The notes under the pieces are model-generated. The model worked only from the letters and a program-made list of their open reading frames with translations. It made no database searches and was not told where the DNA came from. Of a stretch of 64,000 nucleotides of DNA, positions 63,603-64,000 are shown one piece after another (position 1 is the stretch's first letter; the number at the start of each line of letters is the position of its first letter). The DNA comes from Flavobacteriales bacterium (GTDB lineage: Bacteria > Bacteroidota > Bacteroidia > UBA10329): assembly GCA_020635495.1 (NCBI GenBank), contig JACJZQ010000009.1:62001-126000 (forward strand), given 5' to 3'. The translations under genes were made by a program, and so were the position numbers.

Positions 63603-64000
63603 TTTCTGGAGAGTTCTTCTTTCTGCAAACTGTTGTGTGAAGCCGACCTTGTATGGGAGGGTTTTGAGATGGCCTATGCTTTCTTGAAACTGGCTGTATT
63701 TCTGTTTGACGTCCTTGGGTGCTTTTTGGAGTATGCCTTGTTGGATTTTGAAATGTTTGAGTTAATGCCAGAGATGATTTTGTGGCCTTTTGAGATGTTT
63801 TCGGGGAGTTTTGAGAACTGTGCATCAGCAGGTTACGAATTGCGAATGTGTGCGAATATTCGAATTGAACTGACCGCAAAGGGTGGGATTCTGCGGATGC
63901 TATTCGGGAGGTTCATGGAGTTATATCATCGAGATTCAGAGAAACAGAGATTTCATTCGATTCGAAAGGAGATTTGCTAATCCCCTAGAAGGAAAAGGAA
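63603..64000. other. Region without a convincing gene
   Basis: About 400 bases to the window edge. Open frames exist on both strands (63600-63980 plus, 63553-63879 minus) but overlap each other, have atypical composition and no recognisable motif. The sequence repeats TTTTGAGATG-like words, which create these frames. I see no gene, RNA or mobile element here. Confidence 0.5.

Noticed and set aside
63553..63980. Two opposing open frames at the window end.
   Set aside because: They overlap each other, are made of TTTTGAGATG-like repeats and carry no motif.

Overview
The window looks like chromosomal DNA of a free-living Bacteroidota, most likely a Flavobacteriales relative. The main reasons are about a dozen secreted proteins ending in type IX secretion (T9SS) sorting domains, two gliding-associated type B C-termini each followed by a PorP/SprF gene, a giant SprB-repeat adhesin, TAnnTTTG-type -7 boxes, few Shine-Dalgarno sites, and dialkylresorcinol (DAR/flexirubin-type) genes. 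No CRISPR array, complete IS, prophage or rRNA operon is visible.

Layout. 1-40 is the 5' end of a response regulator leaving the window. 274-9007 holds three T9SS cargo proteins, the last an M4 metallopeptidase with a long adhesin-like tail. 9118-14112 carries a huge multi-pass CACHE-type membrane protein and a small unknown. A tRNA-Ala(GGC) with its own terminator follows on the minus strand, then a fructosamine-kinase-like gene, a PKD-rich secreted protein, ferritin and a thioredoxin-like lipoprotein. 20018-22594 (minus) is a SiaA/SiaC/SiaB-like phospho-switch with a double SiaB kinase and no visible SiaD cyclase. 22759-30499 is a tightly coupled plus-strand operon: TPR, beta-helix, CotH, DinB-like, CotH. 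Next come a seven-repeat propeller protein, a lipoprotein, polA, a GxxExxY gene between inverted repeats, and acs.

38319-45303 (minus) is the most unusual locus: three collagen-like proteins, a type B T9SS protein and a PorP/SprF protein, all overlapping or 1 bp apart, so probably one exported surface assembly. After a deoxyhypusine-synthase-like gene, an EamA transporter and a DUF4476 protein comes a compact DAR-like set on the minus strand (DarA, DarB, hotdog dehydratase, ACP). The right part (51188-63515) has a small ORF, three more T9SS proteins, and a 2698-residue SprB-repeat protein with a PorP/SprF partner.

Overall the window is dominated by cell-surface and export functions, with a few housekeeping genes (polA, acs, ferritin, tRNA) between them. 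Start sites were moved inward from the longest ORF where signal peptides, family starts or stop/start overlaps supported it. Functional statements come from motifs read by eye, not from searches.
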